53,519 nucleotides of DNA, taken from NCBI GenBank assembly GCA_013314715.1, contig JABUFC010000023.1, forward strand, positions 1-53,519, in the 5' to 3' direction. The DNA comes from Bacteroidales bacterium. Lineage in GTDB: Bacteria > Bacteroidota > Bacteroidia > Bacteroidales > GWA2-32-17. The translations under genes were made by a program, and so were the position numbers. This document shows, piece after piece, positions 53,259 through 53,519 of this stretch (within the stretch, counting starts at the first letter, position 1; each line of letters opens with the position of its first letter). A model generated the notes under the pieces. That model worked only from the letters and a program-made list of their open reading frames with translations. It ran no database searches and was not told the DNA's origin.

Positions 53259-53289
53259 CAAACGTAAAAAAATATATTTTAAATGCCAA
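53259..53289 (-). promoter_or_regulatory. Consensus promoter of rsgA
   Basis: On the minus strand TTG (53287-53289), 20 nt, TACGTTTG (53259-53266) fit the Bacteroidota consensus. The distance from the -7 box to the ATG at 53255 is only 3 nt, so transcription would start at or next to the ATG. Confidence 0.8.
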
Positions 53290-53481
53290 ATCAATGCTTT
53301 CCAAAATAATTTAAAAAATAATAACTGTTGATAATCAATAATATGAGCCCTTTGCAAAACTAAAAAACGTACTCGTTTATTGTGATAAAAATTTCAAACT
53401 TATTTTAATTATTTGTATTGCTTTTTATCTATTACATTAGAACAATCTAAATGATAAAAAAAAAGCAATGTGTAACTCTCA

Positions 53482-53519
53482 CGTCATGGCAAGCGAACGC
53501 ATCCCCTTACCGTCATTAC
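53482..53519. repeat. Copy of the dispersed repeat, cut by the window edge
   Basis: CGTCATGGCAAGCGAACG (53482-53499) is the reverse complement of CGTTCGCTTGCCATGACG. That differs at a few positions from TTGTTCGCTTACAATGATG at 42748-42766. The sequence continues with CGTCATTAC to the window end, so the element is probably incomplete. The rest of the 162 bp upstream of rsgA holds only its promoter and AT-rich sequence. Confidence 0.5.

Overview
The window is an AT-rich chromosomal segment from a member of the Bacteroidota, most likely the order Bacteroidales or a close relative. The evidence is: secreted proteins with C-terminal sorting domains of the type IX secretion system (T9SS); promoters of the Bacteroidota form (TTG, 19-21 nt, TAnnTTTG) upstream of several genes; A-rich rather than Shine-Dalgarno leaders; a complete Na+-translocating NADH:quinone reductase operon; and an alpha-glucan cluster of GH57, GT4 and debranching enzyme. 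No phage, transposase, CRISPR array or plasmid function was seen, so it reads as ordinary core chromosome with a few lineage-specific secreted-protein islands.

Layout. 1-1.7 kb: end of an envelope glycan locus (glycosyltransferase, gmhA). 1.8-11.6 kb (minus): ahcY, a two-gene secreted operon (repeat-rich 964-aa protein plus small T9SS protein), a lipoprotein, a YchF-like ATPase with atypical motifs, an FtsX-type ABC permease, and a DUF1573-aminotransferase pair. 11.7-15.9 kb: a convergent pair of an unusual receiver/PPDK-N protein and a Crp-type regulator. 16.1-23.5 kb (plus): gdhA and then nqrABCDEF. 23.5-28.0 kb (minus): tRNA-Glu, rpsT, radC, polysaccharide deacetylase, GNAT/FemAB-like acyltransferase, upp and a membrane protein. 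28.0-34.1 kb (minus): a RicT/PSP1 protein and the glucan cluster. 34.2-42.6 kb (plus): DUF1571 and DUF2147 proteins, a hybrid histidine kinase, a gamma-carbonic-anhydrase-like protein and a 1224-aa T9SS protein. 42.6-42.9 kb: a non-coding stretch with a degenerate dispersed repeat. 42.9-53.5 kb: YbjN-like protein, two lipoproteins, a serine hydrolase, AmrS, a secreted protein, a short substrate-binding lipoprotein, a TPR protein, an EamA transporter, ruvC, an orphan HsdR-N protein and rsgA.

How the genes work together. Nqr builds the sodium gradient from NADH, and GDH links ammonium to 2-oxoglutarate. The glucan cluster handles storage polysaccharide. rpsT, rsgA, tRNA-Glu and the YchF-like ATPase belong to translation and ribosome assembly. 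The most unusual points are: a hybrid kinase whose phospho-accepting His is replaced by Tyr while its receiver and Hpt sites are intact; a receiver-PPDK-N fusion lacking the phosphohistidine and PEP domains; a YchF-like ATPase with altered nucleotide-binding motifs; eight 17-residue adhesin-like repeats beside near-identical 180-bp repeats in one secreted protein; an apparently leaderless rsgA; and a tRNA-Glu/rpsT co-transcript. I did not find a convincing, wholly new multi-gene system.
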